DNA of 64,000 nucleotides from Lichenifustis flavocetrariae (GTDB taxonomy: Bacteria > Pseudomonadota > Alphaproteobacteria > Rhizobiales > Beijerinckiaceae): the NCBI RefSeq assembly GCF_026130545.1, contig NZ_JAMOIM010000003.1, positions 124,001-188,000 of the forward strand, in the 5' to 3' direction. The stretch's first letter is position 1, and every line of letters begins with the position of its first letter. The notes under the pieces were generated by a model, which saw nothing but the letters and a program-made list of their open reading frames with translations, made no database searches and was not told where the DNA came from. Both the position numbers and the translations under genes were made by a program. Below are positions 53,810-62,456 of the stretch, piece after piece.

Positions 53810-54913
53810 ATGGCACGCACTCCTCACGGCATCGCACTGGTTTCGGCTCTGGCGCTGCAAGCAGCCGCGGGCGCTGCCCATGCGCAAGCGCCCGAAGCCC
53901 TAGTTTCGGCCGCGAAAGGCGAGGGCCAGTTGACCGTGATCGCCCTCCCGCATGACTGGTGCGGTTACGGCGCCATCATCGACGGCTTCAAGGCCAAATA
54001 CGGCGTCAAGATCAACGAACTCAATCCCGATGCCGGCTCTGGCGACGAGGTCGAGGCCATCAAGGCCAACAAGGGCAACACGGGCTCTCAGGCCCCGGAC
54101 GTGATCGACGTCGGCTTGTCGTTCGGCCCGCAGGCCAAGACCGACAAGCTGACGCAGCCCTACAAGGTCTCGACCTGGGACACGATCCCGGCCGACCAGA
54201 AGGATGCCGACGGCTATTGGACGGGCGATTACTACGGCGTGCTGGCCTTCGAGGTGAACACCGACATCATCAAGAAGGCGCCGACCGATTGGGCGGACCT
54301 GCTGGGTGACGACTACAAGAACTCGGTGGCCCTGGCCGGCGATCCACGCACCTCCAACCAAGCCATTCAGGCCGTCTACGCCGCGGGCCTGTCTGTCGCC
54401 AAGGGCGACGCCGCGAAGGCCGGGGCCGCGGGCCTCGACTATTTCGGCAAGCTGAACAAGGCCGGCAATTTCGTGCCGACGATCGGCAAGGCGGCGTCGG
54501 TCGCTCAAGGCGCAACGCCTCTGGTGGTCCGGTGGGATTACAACGCGCTGACGGATCGCGACACGCTCAAGGGCAACCCCACGATCGACGTGGTGGTGCC
54601 GAAGACGGGTGTCGTGGCAGGCGTCTACGTGCAGGCGATCAGCGCTTTCGCGCCCCATCCGAACGCCGCCAAGCTCTGGCTCGAATATCTCTACTCCGAC
54701 GAGGGACAGGGCGGCTTTCTCAAGGGATATTGCCATCCCGTCCGCTTCGCCGACCTGGTCAAGAACAAGAAGGTCGACGCGGCCGTTATGAGCAAACTGC
54801 CGCCGGCAGAAGCCTATGAGCATGCGGTGTTCCCGAGCCTGGCCGAACAGGACAGCTCCAAGGCAGAGATCACCAAGCAGTGGGATTCGGCGGTCGGCGC
54901 GAACGTCAAGTAG
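53810..54913 (+). CDS. ABC transporter periplasmic substrate-binding protein (SBP family 1/6)
   Basis: 367 residues with a signal peptide (IALVSALALQAAAGAAHAQA) and a PotD/Fbp-like fold: GQLTVIALPHDWCGYGAIIDG at the start, VIDVGLSFGPQAKTDKL (about 97), YGVLAFEVNTDIIKKAPTDW (about 143) and VAGVYVQAISAFAPHPNAAK (about 269). Ligand classes in this family are polyamines, Fe(III), thiamine, phosphonates or sugar phosphates; no residue fixes the choice. First gene of a four-gene transporter cluster. Confidence 0.85.
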   Translation: MARTPHGIALVSALALQAAAGAAHAQAPEALVSAAKGEGQLTVIALPHDWCGYGAIIDGFKAKYGVKINELNPDAGSGDEVEAIKANKGNTGSQAPDVIDVGLSFGPQAKTDKLTQPYKVSTWDTIPADQKDADGYWTGDYYGVLAFEVNTDIIKKAPTDWADLLGDDYKNSVALAGDPRTSNQAIQAVYAAGLSVAKGDAAKAGAAGLDYFGKLNKAGNFVPTIGKAASVAQGATPLVVRWDYNALTDRDTLKGNPTIDVVVPKTGVVAGVYVQAISAFAPHPNAAKLWLEYLYSDEGQGGFLKGYCHPVRFADLVKNKKVDAAVMSKLPPAEAYEHAVFPSLAEQDSSKAEITKQWDSAVGANVK

Positions 54914-55079
54914 GCGAACGGTCGTCACCGGGAGGCGGGACAACCGCCGCGGCAATCCAGGCCAAATTGTTTGGTTCTGGATTGCTTTGCTCGGCTCCCG
55001 CTGATGAACTTCAAAGGCGGCCGGATATATTCCGACCGTCGCTTCGCCTGCCGCAACCTGACCGGATCACGATCTCCCC

Positions 55080-55991
55080 ATGGAGCAGCCCCTCGAAGCC
55101 TTGGCGCTACCGACGGCCCAGCCGTCGCGGCCCCTCCGGCGTCTGCCGACGATGCCGCTGGCATGGCTTGGAGTCGTTCCGTTCTTCGTCTTCGCCCTCA
55201 TGTTCCTGCTCCTGCCGACGCTGTTCCTGATCGCCGGAGCGTTCCAGGATCCCGACGGCCATTTCACGCTGCAGAACCTGCGCGACCTTCTCGCGCCCAA
55301 CATCATCAGCGCTTATTGGATCTCGATCGAGATCAGTGCGGCGTCAGCGCTTGGCGGAGCTTTCTTCGGAGCCCTGCTGGCGGCGGCGGTCGTGCTCAAC
55401 GGCCTGCCCGGCTGGCTCCGGCCGACGCTCATGACCTTCAGCGGCGTGGCGTCGAATTTCGCCGGCCTTCCGCTCGCCTTCGCGTTTCTGGCAACCCTCG
55501 GCCGCATGGGGCTCGTGACGGTGCTGCTGTCGAGCCTGCTGGGGTTCAACCTCTATCGCACCGGCTTCAACATCCTGAGTTTCTGGGGCCTCACGATCAC
55601 CTATCTGTATTTTCAGATCCCGCTCATGGTGTTGATCCTCACGCCGGCGCTCGATGGGTTGAAGAAGGAATGGCGCGAGGCATCGCAGACGCTTGGCGCG
55701 ACGCCCTGGCAATATTGGCGCATGATCGCCTTTCCGGTGCTGTGGCCGAGCCTGCTCGGCACCACGCTGCTGCTCTTCGCCAATTCCTTCGGCGCGGTGG
55801 CGACCGCCTATGGGCTGACGGGTAGCACGCTCAACATCGTTACCATCCTGCTCTATGCGCAGATCCGGGGAGACGTGCTGCACAACCAGAACCTCGGCTA
55901 TGCGCTGGCTCTCGGCATGATCGTCATCACGGGCCTGTCCAACGTGGCCTATATCGTGTTGCGCACGCGCAGCGAGAGGTGGCTGAAATGA
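55080..55991 (+). CDS. ABC transporter permease (PotB/PhnU-like), cluster 2
   Basis: 303 residues with six helices: AWLGVVPFFVFALMFLLLP first, and the EAA loop EWREASQTLGATPWQYWRMI at about 200-220. It lies 166 bp after the binding-protein gene. Its stop overlaps the next permease by 4 bp (ATGA). It forms half of the channel of a complete importer. Confidence 0.88.
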   Translation: MEQPLEALALPTAQPSRPLRRLPTMPLAWLGVVPFFVFALMFLLLPTLFLIAGAFQDPDGHFTLQNLRDLLAPNIISAYWISIEISAASALGGAFFGALLAAAVVLNGLPGWLRPTLMTFSGVASNFAGLPLAFAFLATLGRMGLVTVLLSSLLGFNLYRTGFNILSFWGLTITYLYFQIPLMVLILTPALDGLKKEWREASQTLGATPWQYWRMIAFPVLWPSLLGTTLLLFANSFGAVATAYGLTGSTLNIVTILLYAQIRGDVLHNQNLGYALALGMIVITGLSNVAYIVLRTRSERWLK

Positions 55992-56779
55992 AGCGCGCCC
56001 GTCTCGGCCCCTGGATCGCCGTCATCCTCGGCGCGATCTACTTCCTGGTGCCGCTCATCGCGACTTTCGAATTCTCACTCCGGGTGCGCCGCAACCAGTA
56101 TAGTTTCGACGCCTATGCCAATGTGTTGGGCGATCCGCATTTCCAGGCCTCGTTCCTGTATTCGACGCTCATCGCTTTCGCGACGATCGTGGTCGGCGTG
56201 ATGCTGGTCGTACCGACCGCCTATTGGGTTCAGTTGCGACTGCCCAAACTCCGGCCCGTCATCGAATTCATCACGCTGCTGCCGCTCGTGGTGCCGGCCA
56301 TCGTGATCGTCTTCGGCTACCTGCGGATCTACAATTCATCGTCCTGGCTGCCGCTGACTGGCAGCCCCGCTTCGACCAACGTGTTGCTCGTCTTCGGCTA
56401 CGTGACGCTCGCCCTGCCCTATCTCTACCGCTCGGTCGACACCGGTCTGCGCACCATCGACGTCCGCACGCTGACGGAGGCCGCCGAAAGCCTGGGCGCC
56501 CGCTGGCCACGGATCCTCTTCACGATCATCTTTCCGAACGTCCGGGTGGCGATCATCGGTGGCGCGTTCCTGACCTTTGCGATCGTCATCGGTGAATTCA
56601 CCTTCGCGGCGCTGCTGGACCGTCCGGCCTTCGGCCCCTACCTCCAACTGGTTGGTGCCAATCGGGCCTATGAGCCAGCGGCCCTTTCGATCATCGCCTT
56701 CGCGATCACCTGGGCCTGCATGGGCCTCATCCAGATCTTTGGCCGCGACCGCCGCACCGGCGTCGCGGCGCGGCCCTGA
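55988..56779 (+). CDS. ABC transporter permease (PotC/PhnV-like), cluster 2
   Basis: 263 residues from the ATG at 55988 (GAGAGGTGG upstream); a GTG at 55979 is an alternative. Six helices, PWIAVILGAIYFLVPLIATF first, and the EAA loop LTEAAESLGARWPRILFTII at about 163-183. It pairs with the preceding permease. The start overlaps the previous stop, which implies coupled translation. Confidence 0.88.
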   Translation: MKRARLGPWIAVILGAIYFLVPLIATFEFSLRVRRNQYSFDAYANVLGDPHFQASFLYSTLIAFATIVVGVMLVVPTAYWVQLRLPKLRPVIEFITLLPLVVPAIVIVFGYLRIYNSSSWLPLTGSPASTNVLLVFGYVTLALPYLYRSVDTGLRTIDVRTLTEAAESLGARWPRILFTIIFPNVRVAIIGGAFLTFAIVIGEFTFAALLDRPAFGPYLQLVGANRAYEPAALSIIAFAITWACMGLIQIFGRDRRTGVAARP

Positions 56780-56787
56780 GAGCATCC

Positions 56788-57849
56788 ATGACCTTCCTCG
56801 TTCTCGACGGCCTTCAGAAAATCTACGGCACCCATCAGGTGGTGCAGCGTTTCGACCTTTCGGTCGAGCGCGGGGAATTCATCTCCTTCCTGGGTTCGAG
56901 CGGCTGCGGCAAGACCACGACGCTGCGCATGGTGGCGGGGTTCGAGACGCCCACGGTCGGCACGATTCGGGTTGATGGCCGCGACGTGACACAACTCGCG
57001 CCGAACCAGCGCAAGGTCGGCATGGTGTTCCAGAGCTACGCGCTCTTCCCCAACATGACGGTCGCGCAGAACGTCGCCTTCGGGCTGAAGGTAGCGGGCA
57101 AATCTCCGGCCGAGATCAAGACACGGGTCGGGGAGATGCTGGAGCTGATCAAGCTTCCCAAGCTCGCGGACCGCTACCCCTACCAGATGTCAGGCGGCCA
57201 GCAGCAGCGCGTGGCGCTGGCCCGCGCCATCGCCACGAAGCCGCAGATCCTGCTGCTCGACGAACCCCTCTCGGCGCTCGACGCCAAGATCCGCGTCTCC
57301 CTGCGCGACGATATCCGCACCCTGCAGCGTGAGCTCGGCATCACGACGATCTACGTCACGCACGACCAGGAAGAAGCGCTCTCCATGTCCGACCGGATCG
57401 TGGTGATGAGCGAGGGCCGCATGGAGCAGGTCGGCACACCGTTCGAGATCTACAACCGGCCGGCGACCCGGTTCGTCGCCTCCTTCGTGGGTCATTTGAA
57501 TTTGTTGAAGGCCACGGTCGTGGCCCCAAGCGAGGGCCGCATCACCGTCAATGGCCAGGCTATACGGACAGCGGCGGCCCTGAACGGCGTCCCGGTCGGC
57601 GCGCCGCTGACCTTGGCTCTACGCCCCGAGGCGATCCGGATCGGCGCGAGCGAGACCGGCAACCGCCTCGACGGCACGATCAGCGATGTCGCCTTTCTGG
57701 GGGCGATTGTCCGCATCCGCGTGCAGGTCGGCGACAACCGCCTCTCGCTCGACACTTTCAACAACCCTGGCTCACCGCCACCCGCACGCGGTGAAGCCGT
57801 GCATCTCGGCTTTTCTCCCGAAGATCTTCACTCTGTGTCGGACGCGTAG
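56788..57849 (+). CDS. ABC transporter ATPase (PotA/CysA family), cluster 2
   Basis: 353 residues. Walker A GSSGCGKTTT (about 36-45), Q-loop FQSYALFPNM, MSGGQQQR signature (about 133), Walker B ILLLDEPLSALD (about 153) and YVTHDQEEALS with the switch His. A TOBE-type C-terminal domain follows RFVASFVGHLNLL. It begins 8 bp after the second permease. It is a separate paralogue of the ATPase at 22.8-23.9 kb. Confidence 0.92.
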   Translation: MTFLVLDGLQKIYGTHQVVQRFDLSVERGEFISFLGSSGCGKTTTLRMVAGFETPTVGTIRVDGRDVTQLAPNQRKVGMVFQSYALFPNMTVAQNVAFGLKVAGKSPAEIKTRVGEMLELIKLPKLADRYPYQMSGGQQQRVALARAIATKPQILLLDEPLSALDAKIRVSLRDDIRTLQRELGITTIYVTHDQEEALSMSDRIVVMSEGRMEQVGTPFEIYNRPATRFVASFVGHLNLLKATVVAPSEGRITVNGQAIRTAAALNGVPVGAPLTLALRPEAIRIGASETGNRLDGTISDVAFLGAIVRIRVQVGDNRLSLDTFNNPGSPPPARGEAVHLGFSPEDLHSVSDA

Positions 57850-57970
57850 AGCCGAGGACCATAAAAGGTTCTGTGTTTCCGCTGCCGAGCATCGGGCCGT
57901 CGATATCGCCCCACATCTCCAAGATCCTTGCCGGGAGACCTATCGTAACGGTGGATGCAGCAATGACCGT

Positions 57971-58924
57971 CTATCGACCGACCCCGCTGGCCGCGCCCGC
58001 CAGCGCCGAAAGTTGATCCCGATCTGACTCCGACAGTCTGTCCGCGCCCGGATCGACGGTCACGGAAGGCGTCGCGGTCGCCAGATAGGCGCTGGCTCCC
58101 GGGCCGTTATATTCCTGCGGCTGTGGCGCTGGTCGTCCACCCTGCGCGATGTCGAGGTCTTCGTCGACGGGCGGCGGTTCCGGCAACGTGTCGTGGGCCG
58201 GAGGTTCGGGCAGCGCCTGCTCTGGCGCTGGTTTGCAGATCCGGCGCAGGCCCCGCGAGGTGCTGCCGTGCATCGCGAGATCCATATGAATGTGGTTGTA
58301 GTGAAAGACGTTGGAGCCCGGTGCCAGCACGGTCGTGAACAAGCCGCAGGCGCCGGCCTGGGCCTCGCGGAGGAACGCCTGTTCCTGCTCGTCGCCGCCC
58401 TTCCAGCCCCGCATGACGCTGATCTCGCGTCCGCTGCGCAAGACGAAACCGCCAATGTCGATCGCATTGCCGAAAGCGTGCTCGGACAGGTTGGCACCGC
58501 TCTGGTTGTTGATGCCGCGGCAGTTATAGGACCCCATCGTCTTGATCTCGGTGACCGGTTCCCCGAAACGCGCCGACGCGGCCGGTTGCAGTACGCCCGT
58601 AACCCAGCTGTCGAGAGCCGGGATCATGGAACAGTCGAGCGTTTCTGTCGCGTTCAGCACCACGGTGCCGTCGGCGAGGCCACGGACCTTGAAGGGATGG
58701 TGCAGTCCGCAGATCCCCGGTCCGGTGATTTCCCGGAACGGCTGGATATAGGCCGATTCATGGACGAGGTTCTGGGCCAGGCAGGCCTCTTCGGCATGCG
58801 TGCGCCAGGCCGGTCGCTCACGGTAATCGAAGCCCGAGCAGCCCGCGAGCGCCGCGAGGCCGCCCGCGACCGCGATGGCGGGCCAGGACCGATCCCCAAA
58901 AAGTGGCAAACAAAAACGCGCCAT
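57971..58924 (-). CDS. Extensin family lipoprotein (D,D-peptidase-like fold)
   Basis: 317 residues. A lipobox-like signal (LAALAGCSG; Cys at about 29) leads to an extensin-like domain (about 60-240). CGLHHPFKVRGL and NCRGINNQSGANLSEHAFGNAID give the first His/Asp pair, and VFHYNHIHMDL the final HxH, the metal ligand pattern of M15-like peptidases. The tail is Pro/Glu-rich. Bacterial extensin-family proteins are envelope proteins thought to act on peptidoglycan; activity is unproven. It follows the DUF2852 gene on the same strand with a 73-bp gap. Confidence 0.85.
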   Translation of the reverse strand: MARFCLPLFGDRSWPAIAVAGGLAALAGCSGFDYRERPAWRTHAEEACLAQNLVHESAYIQPFREITGPGICGLHHPFKVRGLADGTVVLNATETLDCSMIPALDSWVTGVLQPAASARFGEPVTEIKTMGSYNCRGINNQSGANLSEHAFGNAIDIGGFVLRSGREISVMRGWKGGDEQEQAFLREAQAGACGLFTTVLAPGSNVFHYNHIHMDLAMHGSTSRGLRRICKPAPEQALPEPPAHDTLPEPPPVDEDLDIAQGGRPAPQPQEYNGPGASAYLATATPSVTVDPGADRLSESDRDQLSALAGAASGVGR

Positions 58925-58997
58925 GGTCGAAGACCGTGGCGCGCGAAGGTTAAATCCGACTGAAGCTGTTTACACTCGATCCGCCAATCCGGCGGCT

Positions 58998-59459
58998 TTA
59001 TTGAGCATTGCCCCCACGCGCGGCCATGAACCGATCGAATTCTTCTCGGTCGCGGGCGCGGCGCAGGTTGTCCATATGCTCGGCGAACTCGCGTTCGGCC
59101 GCGTCAAGCTTCCGACGCTGTTCGTCGAGCTTTTCGAGTTCGGCCTTGCGCCATTCATCAAAAGCCGCGTTGCCGCTCTTCGTCGCGCCGAAGGGCTGCC
59201 AAGCCTGACGCTGCGCCGTGGCGCGGCTCGCGAAATCCGTGAAACGGGCACGCGCGAATTCAAACACGTCCGGCACAGGATATCCCTTTCGTTGCAGAAC
59301 CTTCCACCCCAGCACCGCGAGGCCGATCGGCCAATAGATCGCAAAGCCGACAACTACGGCCAAGATCTCGACCGGCTTCCATGCGAAAGCCCCGCCGCCG
59401 CAGCGCCGGCCCTGCCATGGTCCTCCGGACTGCCCGGCCGCCTGTTCGTATGCGCTCAT
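58998..59459 (-). CDS. DUF2852 domain-containing protein
   Basis: 153 residues from the ATG at 59459 (GTGGAGGATGAG upstream). A membrane helix (about 28-52; VEILAVVVGFAIYWPIGLAVLG) and a long charged helix (DEWRKAELEKLDEQRRKLDAAE, about 112-135) are seen. The C-terminal REFAEHMDNLRRARDREEFDRF is the family end. DUF2852 proteins are small alphaproteobacterial membrane proteins of unknown function. The upstream in-frame extension to 59537 is not protein-like. Confidence 0.85.
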   Translation of the reverse strand: MSAYEQAAGQSGGPWQGRRCGGGAFAWKPVEILAVVVGFAIYWPIGLAVLGWKVLQRKGYPVPDVFEFARARFTDFASRATAQRQAWQPFGATKSGNAAFDEWRKAELEKLDEQRRKLDAAEREFAEHMDNLRRARDREEFDRFMAARGGNAQ

Positions 59460-59769
59460 CTCATCCTCCACCCCACGATGGGGCCACGATGTGAATGTTA
59501 CGTACATTAACATCAGCGCGGAGCCCGCAGTCGTCAAGAGCGACCGGTAAAATTATCGACGGCCGCGGCCAAGGAGGCCACAATGCTTATCGCCTGCTCA
59601 TCATCGCGAGCGAAGCGTGGCGATCCAGATCCCTGGCGCTACATGGATTGCCACGGCGGCTTCGCCGCCTCGCAAGGACGCGGCAGGGGTGCCGCATGCA
59701 CGGGTCAGATGCAAATGCCCAGGCTGGACGCGCCTTAAATCGAGTGACCTACACAAACATGTACGAAAA
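59460..59769. other. Intergenic region with a dispersed repeat and possible small ORF
   Basis: The 310 bases between the DUF2852 and Nudix genes hold a palindromic repeat (59603-59681) and a 51-codon frame at 59583-59738 with a perfect AAGGAGG site five bases before its ATG. The frame runs through the repeat, which argues against a conserved protein. Confidence 0.4.
59603..59681. repeat. Dispersed palindromic intergenic repeat
   Basis: ATCGCGAGCGAAGCGTGGCG at the left and the complementary GCCACGG, GGCTTCGCCGCC and TCGCAA on the right form an imperfect inverted repeat, with ATCCA and TGGAT inner arms. The form (GCGAGCGAAGC with ATCCA and TGGAT) is that of a repeat scattered through many alphaproteobacterial genomes. 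Copies elsewhere in this window were not found. Confidence 0.6.
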
Positions 59770-60330
59770 TCAGAACAGATGAGGTTGCTTCAGACGAAGG
59801 GTCTGGACCAGCGCGAAGCTCTTGAGATCCGGCAGCCGGCCCTCATCGGCTGAGGCCGCGAGCTCTGCCAGCGGCACCTCGACGACGGTGATGTTTTCAT
59901 TCTCTTGGGCGAGGCCGCCGCCCTGCCCGGTTCGGTCGGCCGCCGCGAATGGGGCGAGAAAGAGCGTGATCCGCTCGGTCGAAATGCCAGGGCAGGACCA
60001 GATCGTGCCGACGAACGTCAGCGCCCCGAGCGTCACCCCGGTTTCCTCCATGGCTTCACGACGGGCGCATTGCTCTTGATCTTCGCCGGCGTCCAGCAGG
60101 CCGGCCGGCACTTCCAGAAGATCCGGTTCGCCAGCCAGAAGCACGGGAGCGCGTGGCATGCGGACCAGGAGCGCGACACGGCGTTCACGGTCATAGGGGA
60201 GCACCGCGACCGCGCTGCCGTGATCCTCGACCTCGCGGGTGAAACTGGTCGAACCATCGGAGAGCGTGACCTTCGTCATGCTGCTCCAGCCTTTGTAGAC
60301 TTGCTCCTTGCCCGTGATCTCGACTGTCAT
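59770..60330 (-). CDS. Nudix hydrolase, ADP-ribose pyrophosphatase-like
   Basis: 186 residues with a complete Nudix box GLLDAGEDQEQCARREAMEE followed by TGV (about 96-118), matching the GX5EX7REUXEEXGU consensus. Family members hydrolyse ADP-ribose, sugar nucleotides or similar. An ATG at 60279 is an alternative start. Only 24 bp separate it from hpnE on the same strand, so it may be co-transcribed with the hopanoid genes. Confidence 0.9.
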   Translation of the reverse strand: MTVEITGKEQVYKGWSSMTKVTLSDGSTSFTREVEDHGSAVAVLPYDRERRVALLVRMPRAPVLLAGEPDLLEVPAGLLDAGEDQEQCARREAMEETGVTLGALTFVGTIWSCPGISTERITLFLAPFAAADRTGQGGGLAQENENITVVEVPLAELAASADEGRLPDLKSFALVQTLRLKQPHLF

Positions 60331-60354
60331 CCGCTGCCCCCCGCCTCATCATGG

Positions 60355-61605
60355 TCACGCCGCCAGAAGGGCCCGGACGGCGGCCTTGCCGGAGCGCAGC
60401 GACCCCTCGATTGTCGACGGCAGGCCGTTCTGCACCCAATCGCCGGCCAAAACGACATTTGCAAGAGCAGTGCCGGGCGCGGGGCGCTTGGCATCCTCCT
60501 CGGGCAACGCCGCGAAAGTGGCGCGCTTCTCGGTGATGATCTTATGGCGAGGCACAGGGTCAGCCGGCAGGCCGGTCGCGGCCGCGACTTCGCGCCAGAT
60601 CTCCACCGCAAGTTCATCCTTGTCGCGGCCGAGGAAGCGATCGGCATCGCTGATCGTCACCGAGAGGCGGCCGGGAAAGCGAAAGATCCATTCACTGGCG
60701 CTGTTGATGGTCCCGAGCATCGCCGGAAACCCGGGCGGGGCCTCGGCGAGGAAATGCGCGTTGACGATCGACCGGAAGGCGGTCGGCACCGAGAGATCGG
60801 GCAGCAGGATCTTGGCCACCGGCGCCGTCACGGCCAGGATCACGCGATCATCGGGGCCGAGCGCGACCGTATCCCCGCCGAAGTCGAGGCCCACGGCTCG
60901 ACCGTTCTCAATCGCAATCCCACGCAGGCGACGGTCGAAGCCGACCGTGACACCGCGGCGCCCGAGCAGGGCCAGGGCCGGATCCACGAAGGCCTCGGCC
61001 AGGCCATCGTGCGCGATCAGTGGCCGACAGGCCGCGCCGCCCTTGGCCAGAGTCTCGCGGATGACGTTGGCGGCGAGTCCCGACGCCGAGGCCGCCGGCT
61101 CGGTGTTCAGGGCCGCGACCAGGAAGGGGCGCCACAGCTTGTCGTAGAGCGCACCGCGACACGGCATGGCGGCAGCGATCGGCGTGGCGGACTTCGCACG
61201 CAACAATTTGGCGAGGGCCAGATAATCGAACCAGGTCGTGCCGGGCACCCGCCGGCCTGTGGCGAAGATCCACCACGGGATCGGACCCGCGTTGGGCCGC
61301 ACCTGCCAGCGCTCGCCTGTGGCGAGATCCATGAAGTCGAACACGGCCTCGGCCGGACCCGACATCTTGTCTTCCGCGCCGACCAGCCGGAGATGGTCGC
61401 GCACGGCCGTGTTGCCCGACAGAACCAGGTGGTTGCCGTTGTCGATCGCGATGCCGAGTTCGCGGTCGAAATAGGAGCGGCAGCGCCCACCGGCATGGCG
61501 CGCCGCTTCATGGACCACGATGTTGAATCGCTGGGGATCGAGTGCCAGCGCGGCCGAGAGGCCGGCGAGACCGGCTCCCACCACATGAACCGTCCCGTCG
61601 GGCAT
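60355..61605 (-). CDS. hpnE: Hydroxysqualene dehydroxylase HpnE
   Basis: 416 residues. An FAD-binding start (VHVVGAGLAGLSAALALDP, about 6-24), the GGRCRSYFD and NGNHLVLSGN motifs, and the C-terminal VLAGDWVQNGLPSTIEGSLR match HpnE of the squalene pathway, which converts hydroxysqualene to squalene. It is translationally coupled to hpnD (TGATG at 61603-61607). Confidence 0.94.
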   Translation of the reverse strand: MPDGTVHVVGAGLAGLSAALALDPQRFNIVVHEAARHAGGRCRSYFDRELGIAIDNGNHLVLSGNTAVRDHLRLVGAEDKMSGPAEAVFDFMDLATGERWQVRPNAGPIPWWIFATGRRVPGTTWFDYLALAKLLRAKSATPIAAAMPCRGALYDKLWRPFLVAALNTEPAASASGLAANVIRETLAKGGAACRPLIAHDGLAEAFVDPALALLGRRGVTVGFDRRLRGIAIENGRAVGLDFGGDTVALGPDDRVILAVTAPVAKILLPDLSVPTAFRSIVNAHFLAEAPPGFPAMLGTINSASEWIFRFPGRLSVTISDADRFLGRDKDELAVEIWREVAAATGLPADPVPRHKIITEKRATFAALPEEDAKRPAPGTALANVVLAGDWVQNGLPSTIEGSLRSGKAAVRALLAA

Positions 61606-62456
61606 CAGAAGATGCCGTGGCGCAGCAAGGCGAGCATCAGGCGACTTTTCGGGACCTTCACCTTTTCGCGCGGCGCCGCAAATCCCTGTTCTTCGAGCTT
61701 GCCCAGGATCATGCGATAGACCGCGGCCATCAGGCGCGGCGCGCGGGTGGTGCGCCGGCGTTCCTTCGCCATCAGGGCCTCGGCACGATCGAAATGGCCG
61801 CGGGCCCGACCGAGGATGGTGGCGCAGACGTGCGGCAGCGCCGGATGAGCCAGCACGTCCTTCGGCTCCGTCGTGACGATGCCGGCCTGCTCCAGCAATT
61901 CGCGCGGCAGGTAGAGGCGCCCCATGTCGGCGTCCTCGTCGAGGTCACGCAGGATGTTGGTCAGTTGCAGGGCCCGGCCGAGATGATGGGCGAGATCTTC
62001 ACCCACGTCGCCCGAGATGCCGAAGATCTTGACCGAGAGACGGCCGACGGCACTCGCGACGCGATCGCAGTAAAGGTCGAGCGTCGCCTCATCGGGCGCC
62101 CGAATGTCCTCGCGCCCGTCCATCTCCATGCCGTCGATGATGGCCAGGAAATCCACGCGGGCCAGCTTAAAGCGCCGCACGGGGTCGAGCAGCCCGACGG
62201 TCGCGGCCGTGGTGCGGCCGGCATAGACAGCCTCGATCGCGTCGCGCCAGCGCTTCAGGCCGGCCAGGCGTTCGGGCCGCGTGCCGCCCTCGTCCGCCAC
62301 GTCATCGACGGCGCGACAGAAGGCGTAGATCTCGTACATGGCGTCGCGCTGCGCCTTCGGCAGCACCCGCATGCCGGCATAGAAGGACGAACCGGAGGCC
62401 TGGCGGGCCGCGGTGGGGAACTGCGGACCACTCTCATGATGGGGGGCGGTGCTCAC
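61605..62456 (-). CDS. hpnD: Presqualene diphosphate synthase HpnD
   Basis: 283 residues from a GTG at 62456 that overlaps the hpnC stop (GTGA). Trans-isoprenyl synthase motifs: SSFYAGMRVLPKAQRDAMYE (about 20-40), the first Asp-rich YAFCRAVDDVADE (about 42-54) and the second QLTNILRDLDEDADMGRLYL (about 161-180). It condenses two farnesyl diphosphates to presqualene diphosphate. The longer open frame upstream is a shadow inside hpnC. Confidence 0.94.
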   Translation of the reverse strand: MSTAPHHESGPQFPTAARQASGSSFYAGMRVLPKAQRDAMYEIYAFCRAVDDVADEGGTRPERLAGLKRWRDAIEAVYAGRTTAATVGLLDPVRRFKLARVDFLAIIDGMEMDGREDIRAPDEATLDLYCDRVASAVGRLSVKIFGISGDVGEDLAHHLGRALQLTNILRDLDEDADMGRLYLPRELLEQAGIVTTEPKDVLAHPALPHVCATILGRARGHFDRAEALMAKERRRTTRAPRLMAAVYRMILGKLEEQGFAAPREKVKVPKSRLMLALLRHGIF

